This document shows, piece by piece, positions 1 to 11,738 of a DNA stretch of 64,000 nucleotides. Within the stretch, counting starts at the first letter, position 1. Each line of letters begins with the position of its first letter. The notes beneath the pieces were generated by a model. That model made no database searches, was not told where the DNA came from, and saw nothing but the letters and a program-made list of their open reading frames with translations. The DNA lies in NCBI RefSeq assembly GCF_000315625.1, contig NW_005434616.1:401609-465608 (forward strand), in the 5' to 3' direction. This DNA comes from Guillardia theta CCMP2712 (lineage: Eukaryota; Cryptophyceae; Pyrenomonadales; Geminigeraceae). The position numbers were made by a program, and so were the translations under genes.

Positions 1-1
1 A

Positions 2-1420
2 GGAGGAGGAGGAGGAGGCCGGGCAAGAGGGCGGTCAAGAGAGAAGCGGGGGAAGGCTGCATCGCGCGACAGCTCGTTAGCCGCCAAGAAGAAACAGGAG
101 GAGCAGGAGAAGCACGAGGACGACGAGAGTCGCTCATATGGCGGGAGGCGATCGACGAGCAGGAGCAGGAAGAAAGGAAAGCACGGGAGGAGGAGAGGAG
201 CCGACAGCGGGTCCGAGTACGAGAGCGGAGCGGAGAGCGTCGACCCTGGCACGCACGCCTCCTCCAGTGCTGCCCGTCATGCCATGGTGGAGAGGTCAAG
301 GAAGAAGGAGGCAGAGAAGAGGAGGAGGAGGCAACTTTGGACCCTGCTGGCCTTCGCCATTGCGATTGGAGTGATCTGCTGGATGGTCGGCATCTCGTTC
401 CTCGACCCGGACGCTACTCGCCCCTCCTCGTCTCGCTCGCGGTCTTCTCCTCCTCTCTCCCCGGAACGGAAGGGGATGAAGCCGCTGGCCTCCGTCGAAA
501 TCCGGGGGGAGGAGGACGCTGGGAGGAAGACGATGATGCATATCTACCACGGGCCGGAAGAGGTCGAGGGGGTGGAGGAGGATGTCGATCGCTTCATGCA
601 GGCCATGAGAATCCCCTCGAGCTACCGCGAGCAGCTGCTGCAAAGCGCCTTCAATGCTCTTGACAGCGCCTTGCAGGATGGAGGATGGGAGGAGGAGGAG
701 GAGGAGGAGGATGTTGGGACTCGAGGGAGGAGGAGCTCACCTACCGGCCAGCCTCTGGCGATGCTGCGGATTCAGAGCAGGGAGGACCCCTCCCAATCCC
801 TCGAGCTGCCACTCTTTCATGACGGGAGCGACCGGAAAGGGGTGGAGGAAGACGTCGATCGCTTTATCTCCTCCCATGGCTTCGACCCCCAGCTCCGTTC
901 CCAGCTCGTCAAGGGGGCATTGGACGCCCTGCGGGGGCAGTCGGAGGGGAGGAGTTTCTCAGCTCCTGCTGGTTTCCAGCAGGGGAACAGCTTCGGGGAG
1001 AAGTTCGAGGACTTCGAAGATGAGGCAGACGAGGGCGAAGAGGGAGGGGGTGAGCGGGAGGAAGAGGAGGAAGAGGAACAGCCAAGGGAGCAACCCAGGA
1101 GGACGGGAAAGAAGGAGCCTCCAATGAGGCAGCAGCAGAACGAAGGGGAAGAGGAAGGGGAGTTTGCGGAGGAGGACGAGGAGCACGAGCTGTTCCCCAA
1201 GGCAGCCAGGAAGGTTCCCAGGAAGCAGCTGGGGTCTGTGAAGCTGCGACAGGAGCAGGGAGGAGCCCAACTGCTCTTCCCCTTCTTCAGCGACTCAGAT
1301 GAGAAGTCGCTCATGGCGGAGGCCAGGGAGTTTGCAAGGAGTCATAACATCAAGAGCTCGCAAGTCCCCAGCATCGTTGCCGCCGCTCTCAAGAAGCTGA
1401 AGAAGAAGAGGAAGGGATGA
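2..1420 (+). CDS. Single-pass membrane protein with three copies of a small repeat domain (5' end outside window)
   Basis: The first in-frame ATG is at 284, but the frame is open without a stop back to base 2 and encodes a Ser/Arg/Lys-rich stretch, so the gene may start left of the window. Counting from ATG 284 (378 aa): a basic patch, one hydrophobic segment at about residues 18-37 with Arg/Lys on its N-side, a Ser-rich linker, then three diverged copies of a roughly 55-residue unit at about 70-128, 159-217 and 318-372, separated by Glu-rich linkers. Each unit reads as two beta-strand-like stretches, an acidic loop, then a helix; copies 1 and 2 share the string GVEEDVDRF. The protein ends in a Lys-rich tail. 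The order basic-TM-repeats suggests a type II membrane topology (inference). I do not recognise the family; the unit loosely recalls PFU-like small folds, but that is only an impression. Confidence 0.7.
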   Translation, partial: GGGGGGRARGRSREKRGKAASRDSSLAAKKKQEEQEKHEDDESRSYGGRRSTSRSRKKGKHGRRRGADSGSEYESGAESVDPGTHASSSAARHAMVERSRKKEAEKRRRRQLWTLLAFAIAIGVICWMVGISFLDPDATRPSSSRSRSSPPLSPERKGMKPLASVEIRGEEDAGRKTMMHIYHGPEEVEGVEEDVDRFMQAMRIPSSYREQLLQSAFNALDSALQDGGWEEEEEEEDVGTRGRRSSPTGQPLAMLRIQSREDPSQSLELPLFHDGSDRKGVEEDVDRFISSHGFDPQLRSQLVKGALDALRGQSEGRSFSAPAGFQQGNSFGEKFEDFEDEADEGEEGGGEREEEEEEEQPREQPRRTGKKEPPMRQQQNEGEEEGEFAEEDEEHELFPKAARKVPRKQLGSVKLRQEQGGAQLLFPFFSDSDEKSLMAEAREFARSHNIKSSQVPSIVAAALKKLKKKRKG

Positions 1421-1499
1421 GGAGGAGGAGGAGAGGAGAGGAGGAGGAGAGGAGGTGGGGAAGGGCATGAAGGCATCTTAGGGCAACGGGGCTGGAAAA

Positions 1500-3059
<1,560 letters not shown>

Positions 3060-3194
3060 CTGCACGTAGAGGGATGAACCAGGGGTGGTTATAACTTTAT
3101 TTGCGGGGGTAGGGGTACTCCAAGTGAAGGGATTTACCACAGGCTCCCTCCCTTGGTAGCAAGGGAGGTAGCAACGAAGGAGGAAAGAGAAGGA

Positions 3195-4031
3195 ATGGCG
3201 ACTAACTTGACAAGTCTCCTCCTGTTCATCGTCCTCTTGGTCAGTCAAGAGACTCCGACGAGCGGATTCTTGCCTCCTGTCCCCCGCATCCTTCACAGAC
3301 CTGTCAGACACTCGTTACCTCTCAGATGCGAGAACGAGGATGGGCGTGGCAACGGGGAGGAGAGGGAGGGAGCAGAGAGCATCTTCGATAGAGCGGGCAA
3401 GAGCAGATACGAGTCCTTCTACAAGAATGCAGCAGACAGTCAGGCTATCGACGTGGAGTCGACGACCTTGAAGGTTGAGAAGCAAACGAATCCGTTCTTC
3501 GTCGGGTACTCCGATGCAGAGCTGGCAGGTGTGTGGGCTGTGCATGAGAAACATTATGGTGCTCGGCCAGAGGAGGAGCGGAGGGTGCTTCCGACGTTAG
3601 GAGACATGCCGATCTTCGGGGCACCCATGATGGAGGAGAAGGCAGAGCTGGAGGAGGAGGAGGAGGAGGAGGAGAAAGAATTGGAAGGCGTGCGGTTCTT
3701 GTGCTCGAGCGTGGAGAACCCTGCGAGCAACTTCGACGTAGTTGTTGACCCTGACGTGCACTGGGATGACTTCATCTCTATCCTGGAGAAGGAGGCAGGA
3801 GGAAGAGTAGCTTTCGAGTACGATGCTGGAGAAGGGAGGAGGTCTGTGGGGTCGGAAGAAGACTTTGAGGGGATGTGGGACGACGTTCAGCAGAAGAAGG
3901 TGTGTTGAGAGTTGGTTGCAAACTTGCAATGGAGAGCACTGAAATGTTTGTTTTTACTTACAGTTATCAACAGTTCAAGTTTTTTTCAGGTCTGCATAAA
4001 GTCAATTCTGAGAGCTGGGAGGTCCTTCTAG
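3195..4031 (+). CDS. Putative plastid-targeted protein with C-terminal PB1-like domain
   Basis: ATG 3195 is chosen over an in-frame ATG at 3153 because it starts a clean hydrophobic signal sequence (MATNLTSLLLFIVLLVS). The residues after it (SGFLPPVPRILHRPVRHSLP) are basic and poor in acid, with a Phe just after the probable signal cleavage, as in secondary-plastid bipartite leaders. The mature part has a Glu run, then about 70 residues resembling a PB1 fold, including DVHWDDFISILEKEAGG and the acidic SEEDFEGMWDDV. Exon 1 would be 3195-3899; a GT at 3900 and a pyrimidine-rich acceptor before 3990 give a second exon 3990-4031 (KVCIKSILRAGRSF), which supplies the last beta strand a PB1 domain expects. 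Without splicing the ORF stops at 3908. Plastid location is inferred. Confidence 0.65.
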
Positions 4032-4652
4032 TGACGGACGGAGGAGGAGGAGGAGGAGGAAGAGAGGGAGGGGCTGAGGAGGAGGAGAGAAAGAGCATTG
4101 AACAGGCAGACTAGCAAATCTCATCGCCCTCCTCGCGTCGTTCTCCTCTTTTGCAGGCTGGCGCAGTATGCACGGCTGCTAAGTGTGGGCGGAAAACTTG
4201 TCGAAGGAGGACGAAAGAAAGGATAGCGTACAGCAGATGAAGCCTTCGTCCCTATATCAATCGTCCGACATCTTTGTCTCCTCACTGGTGCCTGCGGACA
4301 TATCATCCATGCTCTGCATGTTTACAGCTCAAGTGCTTCACCTTTGTCGTCCCCTTCCTTGATTGTCCCGTCCGTCCCCTCCATCTTACTCCCCTCCCCA
4401 TCCTGCGATGGAGGATTTTCGGAGCTGTCCTCCATCGGCGTGTCTGCAACCTGGTTGTCCTACGATGACGTCAGGTTTCGAATTCCACTACGTCACAATC
4501 CAATCTCTCTCTGCCAAAATTTCCGATTCTCCCCTCTTCTTTCTGAACTATTTCAACCTCTCCCCTTCCTCTCAAGCACAGTCTCTCCTGGTGCAACGCT
4601 CTCTCTTCCCCTCTATCTCTGTCTTGATCTCTGTCTCTGTCTGTCCTCGCCA
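4032..4652. other. Intergenic region with no supported gene
   Basis: It contains a GGA run near 4040-4060 and C/T-rich sequence. ORFs at 4344-4845 on the plus strand overlap the PPP4R2-like gene on the other strand and show no coding character. Confidence 0.4.
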
Positions 4653-5442
4653 TCAGACCTGCGCCACGAAGTTTGAGTCGCACACCTCATGCTCTGACAC
4701 GATGGTTGTGACCGACAGAAGCTGCGCAGACAGCAATATCAAACTCACGCCCAGCTTGCCTTCACCTCAAGTGGTCGAAGCAAGCAGGAGAGCACTTCAT
4801 GTTACCTTGTCAACGGCTGCTAAAAGTTTCAATTTCGTCTTGTGATGTCGGTGAGGCGAGAGTAGAAGCTCGCAAAGTCGCTGGACTGTGAAGGGGGGCC
4901 TGAAGGAAACGGAAGCCACAACTCAACAGGAGGGCACAAGGACTTGTGACAACGTACCCGTGGAACTGAGCGAGGATGCTGTAGAGCCGGTTGCAGCTCT
5001 CCTGGTACGTTGCTTCCCCTGCCAGGCCCGGCGTAGGGATAACCGGGAACTGCTCGCTGCTATCTTCAAGAATATTCTTCAGCTGGAAAACCAATAGATG
5101 GACGAGGCTCGCCCAGTTGTAGCTGCAGACAAGTCAGAACAAGTAAGGAGATATGCCGAGAAGAGCGAAGGAACTACCTAACTATCCCTGTCCTTGCGAT
5201 CTCCTGTATGGCAGACATCAAAACTTCGTTCATCGCCTTACTCTCGGCTCCTGCAAACGCTGTTGACAGCAAAAGATAGAAGTCATTCCTCGTCCTCCTC
5301 CTGCTCCTCCTAGTCCCCCCCCCCGCCCCCCCCCCCCCTCCCTCCTCCTCCTATCTTATTAGTTCTACGCACATTCGATCGCCTGCTGTGTCTCCTCATG
5401 AGTTGGCATCGAGGGAGCCTCCACTTCGGGCCTGGTCACCAT
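4653..5442 (-). CDS. PPP4R2: Serine/threonine phosphatase 4 regulatory subunit 2-like protein (PPP4R2/Psy4)
   Basis: Five exons join in phase: 5373-5442, 5178-5259, 4958-5122, 4806-4899 and 4653-4721, giving 159 residues from ATG 5442 (MVTRPEVEAPSMPTHEE). All introns are GT-AG. Diagnostic stretches are the TG..S.NWASLVHLLVFQLKNIL segment, then PVIPTPGL...SCNRLYSILAQFHG, then GPPFTVQRLCELLLSPHRHH, which match the conserved core of PPP4R2 (W..L.P....KL, then PFTIQRLCELLTDP). In other eukaryotes R2 holds the PP4 catalytic subunit and R3 for dephosphorylation of DNA-damage marks such as gamma-H2AX. The protein is essentially the core domain only; the long acidic C-terminal tail of animal R2 is absent, with the stop shortly after VSEHEVCDSNFVAQV. 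Confidence 0.85.
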
Positions 5443-5534
5443 GAAGTTGTCATGAGAAAGATCCCCAGACTGATCTTGTTCGCAAGTTCCGCTGTCTTTT
5501 CTCGCGGACTTTTGTATAATTTTCATTTTCCACC

Positions 5535-5570
5535 AATGATTCGTCCGAAAACAATGATTCGTCCGAAAAC
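5535..5570. repeat. 18-bp perfect tandem duplication
   Basis: The unit AATGATTCGTCCGAAAAC occurs twice head to tail upstream of the PPP4R2-like gene. Confidence 0.9.
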
Positions 5571-6161
5571 AAATCCCTCACGTCATTCTATCACGATTGC
5601 GTGCTTGCTGTACCACGTTTTACTCCCTCCCGCCATTTTTCATGGGATGACCTGTCGCTCCTAAGGTAGAGCTGGGGTCACCTCTTCAACCCTCTACTCT
5701 ACATCTCATTCTGATTACCAAAAGGTCACGAGATTCTTGCTCAATCTAGCTTATCCTCTCATCTCCCACCCAACACCACTGATTCCTCGCTCCTCTGTCG
5801 ATTTCTTACCAAACCTCTGATCCCTCTGTGCCCACTTGTTCTCCTCACACCCCTTCCTCGACATGCCTCTCCCATCCTATCTCGCTCATGCGTCAGACTG
5901 GCATTGTCTCCCTCCCATCCTTCCTTCCTCCCTCCGCGCCTCATCCCCCCATCCAGGCGACTGCATGCTCGTGGTTCAGTGGCGGAGGAAGCCCGTCGTA
6001 ACCAACGTAACGGTTCTTGTGGCAAGAACGGTTACGCCATGGCATACTTGTAACCGGACGGTAAACTCAGTGAAACGTTCGCCGGGAGTCCGGGCCCCGG
6101 GCCCCGGGTACGTCAGTGGGCCCTTCGGAAGTTCAGGCGACTTCAACGGGTCGTGACTGAA

Positions 6162-6198
6162 TGTCCTCGTACTGATTTTTAACTTAACTTTGAGTAAA
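6162..6198. repeat. 37-base dispersed repeat, copy 1
   Basis: Identical over 37 bases to 50594-50630, in the same orientation. The core contains TTTTTAACTTAACTTTGAG. Both copies lie beside very GC-rich sequence. Confidence 0.85.
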
Positions 6199-6444
6199 AG
6201 ACTGAAGAGTGACTTGAGCGATTATTGTACCTCCCACCCCCGCCCCCGGCAGGCACTGAAGAGCAGGGTTGAGGAATACCCCACCCATCTTGAAGCGACA
6301 AGAACTATGAAGCATAGGGGGTGGGGGGTTGACTCTGTTACCGTACCCCTACCTACCCTCAGCCACGGGTCCGTGCGTTTGACTGCGGAATTACCGGGGC
6401 CCCTCATGGCTGCATGGTTGTTATGCTCGACGGCTGGGGACGAC

Positions 6445-7212
6445 ATGGAGGAGGAGGAGGGAGAGAACAAGCTCGGGGGGTTCGAGCGACAGTACAACAA
6501 CGTCATCTCATCGTTCACGTCCATCATTTGCTGCAAGGAATCGGAGCTTGGGCACATGAGACAAGAGGAATGTTCGCGCCAGCGATCACCAGCGTTCCGC
6601 CCGATCAACATGCTGGAAGTGCAGGATGTCCACCAGAATCCCGCTGCTTGTGAGGGCCGGCATGGCAGCGGTCTCCACATTAGGAGGCAGGTCGAGTATG
6701 ACTATGATGTAACCTTGAGGGACTTCAACGTCAAACGACCGTATGGTTGTCACGGTGAATGAGTCTTGATCTTGACAATGGGTCGACAGGTTATTTGACG
6801 AGATGAAAGAGTTGGATGCAAAGTTGGACACTCTCACGCATGAGTTTCATCAGGTAGCACAATGTTCAATCGGAAGTGAAGTGAGCCCGTGCTGTTTACA
6901 GATCGAAACGATGCAGCTTATATTCGGCAAAGCTCGGTATGCATCTAATCAAATTTCTGCATCATGGATTGATAGCGAAAATTATTGTACAGAGAAAATG
7001 AAATCAGAGAAGCAAGGAAAAAAGAGCTGAGGACACAGGTAACTTTTGCATATGACTTTTTGACGACCTGTAAGCGATTTTCTCTATCCAAGATTTTCAA
7101 ACTTCGAGAAAGGAGGAATGAAGTTCGCAAGGAGCTGAATGCTTGGAATTGTCAGAGGATATCAACCAAGTACAAGACCCTCGAGACTGTAAATTCTGTT
7201 TCAAGCAAATGA
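6445..7212 (+). CDS. Five-exon coiled-coil protein family, diverged copy 1
   Basis: Exons 6445-6740, 6790-6853, 6902-6936, 6993-7038 and 7093-7212 have lengths 296, 64, 35, 46 and 120. Exons 2-4 have exactly the lengths of the copies at 10888 and 15775, and intron phases (2, 0, 2, 0) agree throughout. Conserved segments are LF.EM (exon 2), IE.MQL..GK.R (exon 3), ..IR....L..Q (exon 4) and R..EV..EL..WN..RIS (exon 5). The start is not fixed: 6445 gives a first exon close in length to the paralogues, but ATG 6406 is possible. Exons 2-5 are charged and helical, probably coiled coil. The family is not recognised; a t-SNARE-like or other adaptor role cannot be judged. Divergence from the other copies while keeping all splice sites argues that it is under selection. 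Confidence 0.7.
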
Positions 7213-7620
7213 CTTGCCAATATTTTAATGTTGAACTTTCTTGTTTGCTCATAGCCGAGTAGAACCATTCCAGTCACACGTTTACCTTTGAGCAACACAA
7301 CGGCAGCATCACGGTGCATCCCATGTTCAGCTGAGAGAGGGGAGCACACCGGAGTCTGACGGTCCGGTCGGATCAGACAACTGTAGTGACTCAGTAGGCT
7401 ATATATGCCTCCAAGAACCTCACAGAGTCAATCTTTCTTATTCGGCGGTAAACTTGACTCGGAAACAAAAGTTAAAGATCAGTACGAGGACAATCAGGAG
7501 AGTCGAGGAGGCTTGACCCTGACACTGTCGCACAGGCCAAACGGCGAGAAGAGAAAAGACAGCGAGAACCAAACCTAAACCTGCCGACTGCTGTCCCCCA
7601 AACTTAACTGATACCTTCAC
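7213..7620. other. Flank between coiled-coil gene and retroelement ORF
   Basis: No gene supported. It probably contains the 3' untranslated part of the retroelement, which is on the minus strand and ends at 7621. Confidence 0.4.
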
Positions 7621-10098
7621 TTAACTGCGCGCTGGACAATCCCCCCGCGCCGCCATGCCAGCGATGTCGCGGTGGCCGCCGCCGAAGGAATGAGACGCAT
7701 ACCGGGATGCACCCGCGATGATGGCAGCGTAGGACAGGGAGGCCTTGAGCTGACGAAAGATCCTGGACCGGATGCGTTTGCAAGTCGGATCACCTGAGAC
7801 GTCTTGCGAGGCCGAGAGACCATCCAGCGCTACCGTTTCCTTGTTCGCCGAGCGATCCGCCAGCCACCACAGAAAGCGCAACGCATCGTCCTGCAAGAGG
7901 CCATCAGTGCTGGCGATGATGGGAAGAAAGGCCTTTGGCGGGACGTGCTGAGCATATGCATTACGATGCCCTCGGATCTTCCGCTGTGCTGCCGCTTGCA
8001 GTTTGCTCCGAGCGAGGTCCGGGATTCCATCATTGTCAAAAACATGTGACATGCTGAAGTCCAGGATTAACCCATGCCATCCGCCTCCAGTAGCCATCAG
8101 TTGTGGAAGTTCAAAGTCCCCTACATGATGATCTTCAGGGCCATGTTGGGAAACGTTCTGCCTGGTGCCGGGTACGCCCTGCACGTGGACACGGCATCTC
8201 ACTCCGGAATCTTTGATGAGGGTACTGAGGACGGCATTGCACTTCTCATGCGCATCAGTCCATAACTGGCTGCGGTGCCTGCAGGTTGCCATGTGTGTGG
8301 TCCCCCCAGGATGACGGAGAAGATGATGGCATCTATCGCAGTGCGGCGGGAGGTCAACCGGCAATCCATGAAGAAACTTGTCAGCGGCAGCCACCAAGCT
8401 GATGGGCTGCTGCTCAAAGATCCCAAGGTTTGTACTTTCCATGATCGAGTGCCAAATCGTGCGCTGAGGGGTAAACTGAGACAGAAGTTCATCAACCGGG
8501 TGGCCTGGTACTCGAAGGGGAGTAGAGAAGCTGGGGTGGTGTGCCAACAAAGATCTCTGGCGCTCAGAAAGGTGAGCCCGAATACTGCGGAACCGAGGAA
8601 ACTCCGAGAGGAACTGAGCCGTGAGCTCCCGCTGGGCGGGGATGAAAAGCGCACTGCCCGACGTCCCAAATAATTCCGGCGAGGGGATCCAGCCATTGTC
8701 GCACGCCTGAGGAAGCTCCGCCAAGGAGGTGTACGCCGAGATGCCCTGCTCCATCAAGTGCCTGTGAGTGTCCAAGAAGGCAGCCAGCATGGGGACAACA
8801 TCCCCAGCGTCCGCTTGCTGCGGTTGGCGGATTCGAAGCTCAGTGTCAGAATTGATCCGGTGGAAAAGTGGCGGTGTAGGTAACATCCAATGCTGGAAGA
8901 TGGCAATTTCACCCGCCCATTTGAGAAACTTGGCAGTCGCCGACCAGAATGCGGTGTGGGCCACGCCCTCCTGCGGGGTGAACCCATCTCCTCCAGCACT
9001 ATAAGGCAACTGACGTTTGAAATAGGCAAAGTGAAGGTCAGATGGAGGGGTGTCAGGGGCAGGTTGCAGGTCAGATAAACCCTCCTGTGCCTGGTTCTGT
9101 GGCCACTGAAACACCTTCGCCAGGAGACGGAGATTCGCGACGTCAAAGCACTTGCACTGGGCAGCTGTCAAGGCCGGGGAAATTCCACGCAAGAAGTATT
9201 GGAGGGTGGGAACGTGGGTCGTTTTCAAGAGCTGCTTGAGACCCAACGCAATGGGAAATTGTTCCAACTGGGTCAATTCAGCATTGAGGGCATTCACCTT
9301 GGCAGTGATAAACTCTTGCTGGAAGGACTGAGATCCTATCGGGATACCTCCAAGGATGATCCCCTGGCCGCGGAAGGCAAACTGCTGCAAGCCCGGGTAC
9401 CTGCTGCAAATATGCTCTTGGATGGCTTGTTGCTGACTAGATTGAAGTTCGCACCAGGACGAGGAGAATATCTGCGAATCTCTGGGTTGAATCTCCAATC
9501 CTAGCTCTTGTTTTAAAGTATCAACCAGCGATGCAGTGGCCTGTGCGGCAACTGAGAGCTTTCCAATAACAGCCATGTTATCCGCATAGGCCGGGAAGAC
9601 ACAGTCGGGAAAGGTCTCTGCGACTTTGACCAGGGAAGGGAAGGTGGTGTGCGCAAAGAGAGCCATCGCCAAGGGGTCCCCCTGAGAAACTCCCGTGGTG
9701 GCCGAAAAAGCCCGAGTCTCTCGCTGATGTTTCAGAAATAACTTACCTGCCTGGCCATAATATTGATGAACATACGGAAGGACTCCTTGGGAAAAGTTTT
9801 CACAACGATGCTCGGGAGCAAGGAGGATGTCAAATAGCCGTTGGCGAGAGATCTCATTGAAGGCATTTCTTGCGTCGATCATGATGATTACCGTGGGATC
9901 AAAATTATCAGACTCACCTTCGCCCTGGTCTGGGAATGGGTTGGCAAAAGAATGGGGTCCTAACAGGCATTCGATGGTCTTGCAGAATTTGAGGCAACCT
10001 TCCTCCAGACCCACGCAAAATTGCAGGACCCGAGAGTGACTGAGGGTGAAGTGGCTCTCTAAAGATTTTCGGTAGAAACGACAGAAGATGCTAGACAC
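7621..10098 (-). mobile_element. LINE-like retroelement ORF: reverse transcriptase plus nuclease-like C-terminus
   Basis: A single open frame of 825 aa. Reverse transcriptase motif A is at about residues 71-80 (IIMIDARNAF), motif B near 136-145 (GVSQGDPLAM) and motif C near 169-175 (PAYADNM), where the usual YxDD reads YADN. A CxxC...C.H cluster starts at about residue 587 (CDRCHH...CRHR). It is followed by a region with GDFELP, GLILDFSMSHV (about 676-687), A..RKIRGHRNAY and KAFLPIIASTDGLL, which has the layout of the PD-(D/E)XK restriction-like endonuclease of some non-LTR elements. The N-terminal part expected before motif A is short, so the element is probably 5'-truncated. It lacks stop codons, so it is young or recently copied. 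No LTRs, flanking target duplication or poly-A tract were identified. Confidence 0.8.
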
Positions 10099-10505
10099 AA
10101 TCCTTTCTTATCCCATCCGATGATCAGCCGCTCTACCGTACGGTAGGAAGTATTCATACGTCAAAGGCTCCGAGGGCGGCCGGCCCGGAAATTGACCCCG
10201 GATCCCTCAGGTCCATTTTCAAACCACGATGACCGAAGCTGAGTTCAGCGAGTCAGCTTTATTCTGACTGCCTCCGGTAGAGGGGCCTGAGGGTTTGTTG
10301 ACTACTGGGAGCCTGGAAGGAGGCGAGTTCTTTTTTGTCTGGGCAGATAGATCAATTCTTCAGCCATGTTCCTGTTAATTTAAGCTACTTCTGGGTTAAA
10401 ATAACACACTTCTTGCCTCTCCCATTGACCTTTTTTTTAGGATTTATTCCTGTCAATCTGAAACTCACAATCTTTGGGGTTGTTTTCTGGCGAGACATGC
10501 TAATT
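10099..10505. other. Upstream flank of retroelement
   Basis: No gene supported. It holds a CCGTACGG palindrome near 10136-10143 and a GC-rich GGCGGCCGGCCC stretch near 10176. Confidence 0.35.
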
Positions 10506-10887
10506 TACTCAGTTCTGACTTATTTTAACCTAGTTCTGACTTATTTCCGGCACAATGTTCCCCAATAATAGACGGCAATCTTCCGGCTTCAAACACCATA
10601 CCCCCCATTTGTTACCCTCTACCCCCTTGTCCCCCCTGAGAAGTTGACACCCCTCTGGTAGGGTGGGTGTGGCTCGCGTAATTGTCCTCCTTTACCTCTG
10701 CGCCCACGACAAGCTCTCTTGCTCTGCTCCTCCTGCTCCTGCTCCTCTGTAAGCTCAGTCCTCCCTCTCTCAGGCTCCATCCTCCCTCTCTCCCTCTCCC
10801 GCCCCCTACTTTCGTCGAGGTCCGGACCAGTCTGTTGATTTAAGTCTATCGTAGCATCTGCGAGTCAGCCTCGAGCCCTCTAGCAGC

Positions 10888-11738
10888 ATGCCAGAGTTTA
10901 TCCGAGCGACCAGCGCCACCAACGACGACGCCGACGACTACGAGGACGCAGCCGATTTCCTTCGGTTTCCTTTCTTCTGTTGCGGAAGAGACAAGGACAA
11001 CAAGCATCTGAAGATTCGAAGCAGCAAGCTCTCGTACCTGCCGCAACAGACCCTGTACAGCCATCAGTCTGCGGAGCCGCGCTACACCGCGCAGGAGACT
11101 GCGGGAGAGTCTCAGTACGCAGGTATCCTCGAGCAGCCAAGAAGTGAACAAAAACGTATGCGCCTAGATTACGCACAAGCCCTGCAGACCTGCAAGGAGA
11201 AGCGACCGTGAGTACAGCATGCTACCGCATCTCTGATTGCTGCTGCTGACCATCGGGTCTTGAAGGCTATTCGCCGAGATGGGATCGTATAATCGCGAGA
11301 TCCGCAGGCTGACAGAGGAGATTAAGCAGGTGAGACAAGCTCCATGTGTAGCAGCTTGACGGATCATGACGTGCATGGCTCCGACAGATCGAGGCGATGC
11401 AGCTGATGTGCGGCAAGTCTCGGTGAGTGAGTGCAGTCAGAGAGAGGAGTAGAGGAGGGTGGGGTGGGGGGTGGGGGTGGGGGGTTTAGGAAGCTGACCG
11501 GACGTCGTCATGGCAGGACCAACGTGGAGCGAGAGATCCGGAAGCAGAACTTGCAGCAGCAGGTCGGGGAGAGCATTACTTTGCTGTGGTGGGGAGGTTG
11601 AGCTAAGCGTGTGTGGTGCAGCTCATACGGATGAAGAGCAAACGAGGCGAAGTACAGAGGGAGCTTGTGACATGGAACTCGCGGAGAATCTCAGATACAT
11701 CGTTGCCATCCCCTGTCCGGAGCTCGCCGATAGAATAG
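10888..11738 (+). CDS. Five-exon coiled-coil protein family, copy 2
   Basis: Exons 10888-11207, 11266-11329, 11388-11422, 11517-11562 and 11622-11738 give 193 residues with phases 2, 0, 2, 0. It starts MPEFIRATSATNDDADDYED with an acidic N-terminus, a Cys pair at FFCCG, then a polar region (KLSYLPQQTLYSHQ). Exons 2-5 form a charged helical stretch: LFAEMGSYNREIRRLTEEIK, IEAMQLMCGKS, TNVEREIRKQNLQQQ, then RMKSKRGEVQRELVTWNS. It is near-identical to the copy at 15775 but differs at the end of exon 1 and in the C-terminal tail (SSPIE versus RRHSQ). No TM segment is present. Function unknown. The upstream C/T-rich stretch and a GTTGATTTAAGTCTATCG block at about 10834 are shared with the other copy and may be the promoter. 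Confidence 0.8.

Larger units (their letters stand above)
5443..6404. other. Intergenic region with short repeats
   Basis: It holds a perfect 18-bp tandem duplication (5535-5552 and 5553-5570), a C/T-rich tract, a GGGCCCC palindrome cluster near 6088-6108, and the first copy of a 37-base dispersed repeat (6162-6198). ORFs here show no coding character. Confidence 0.6.
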
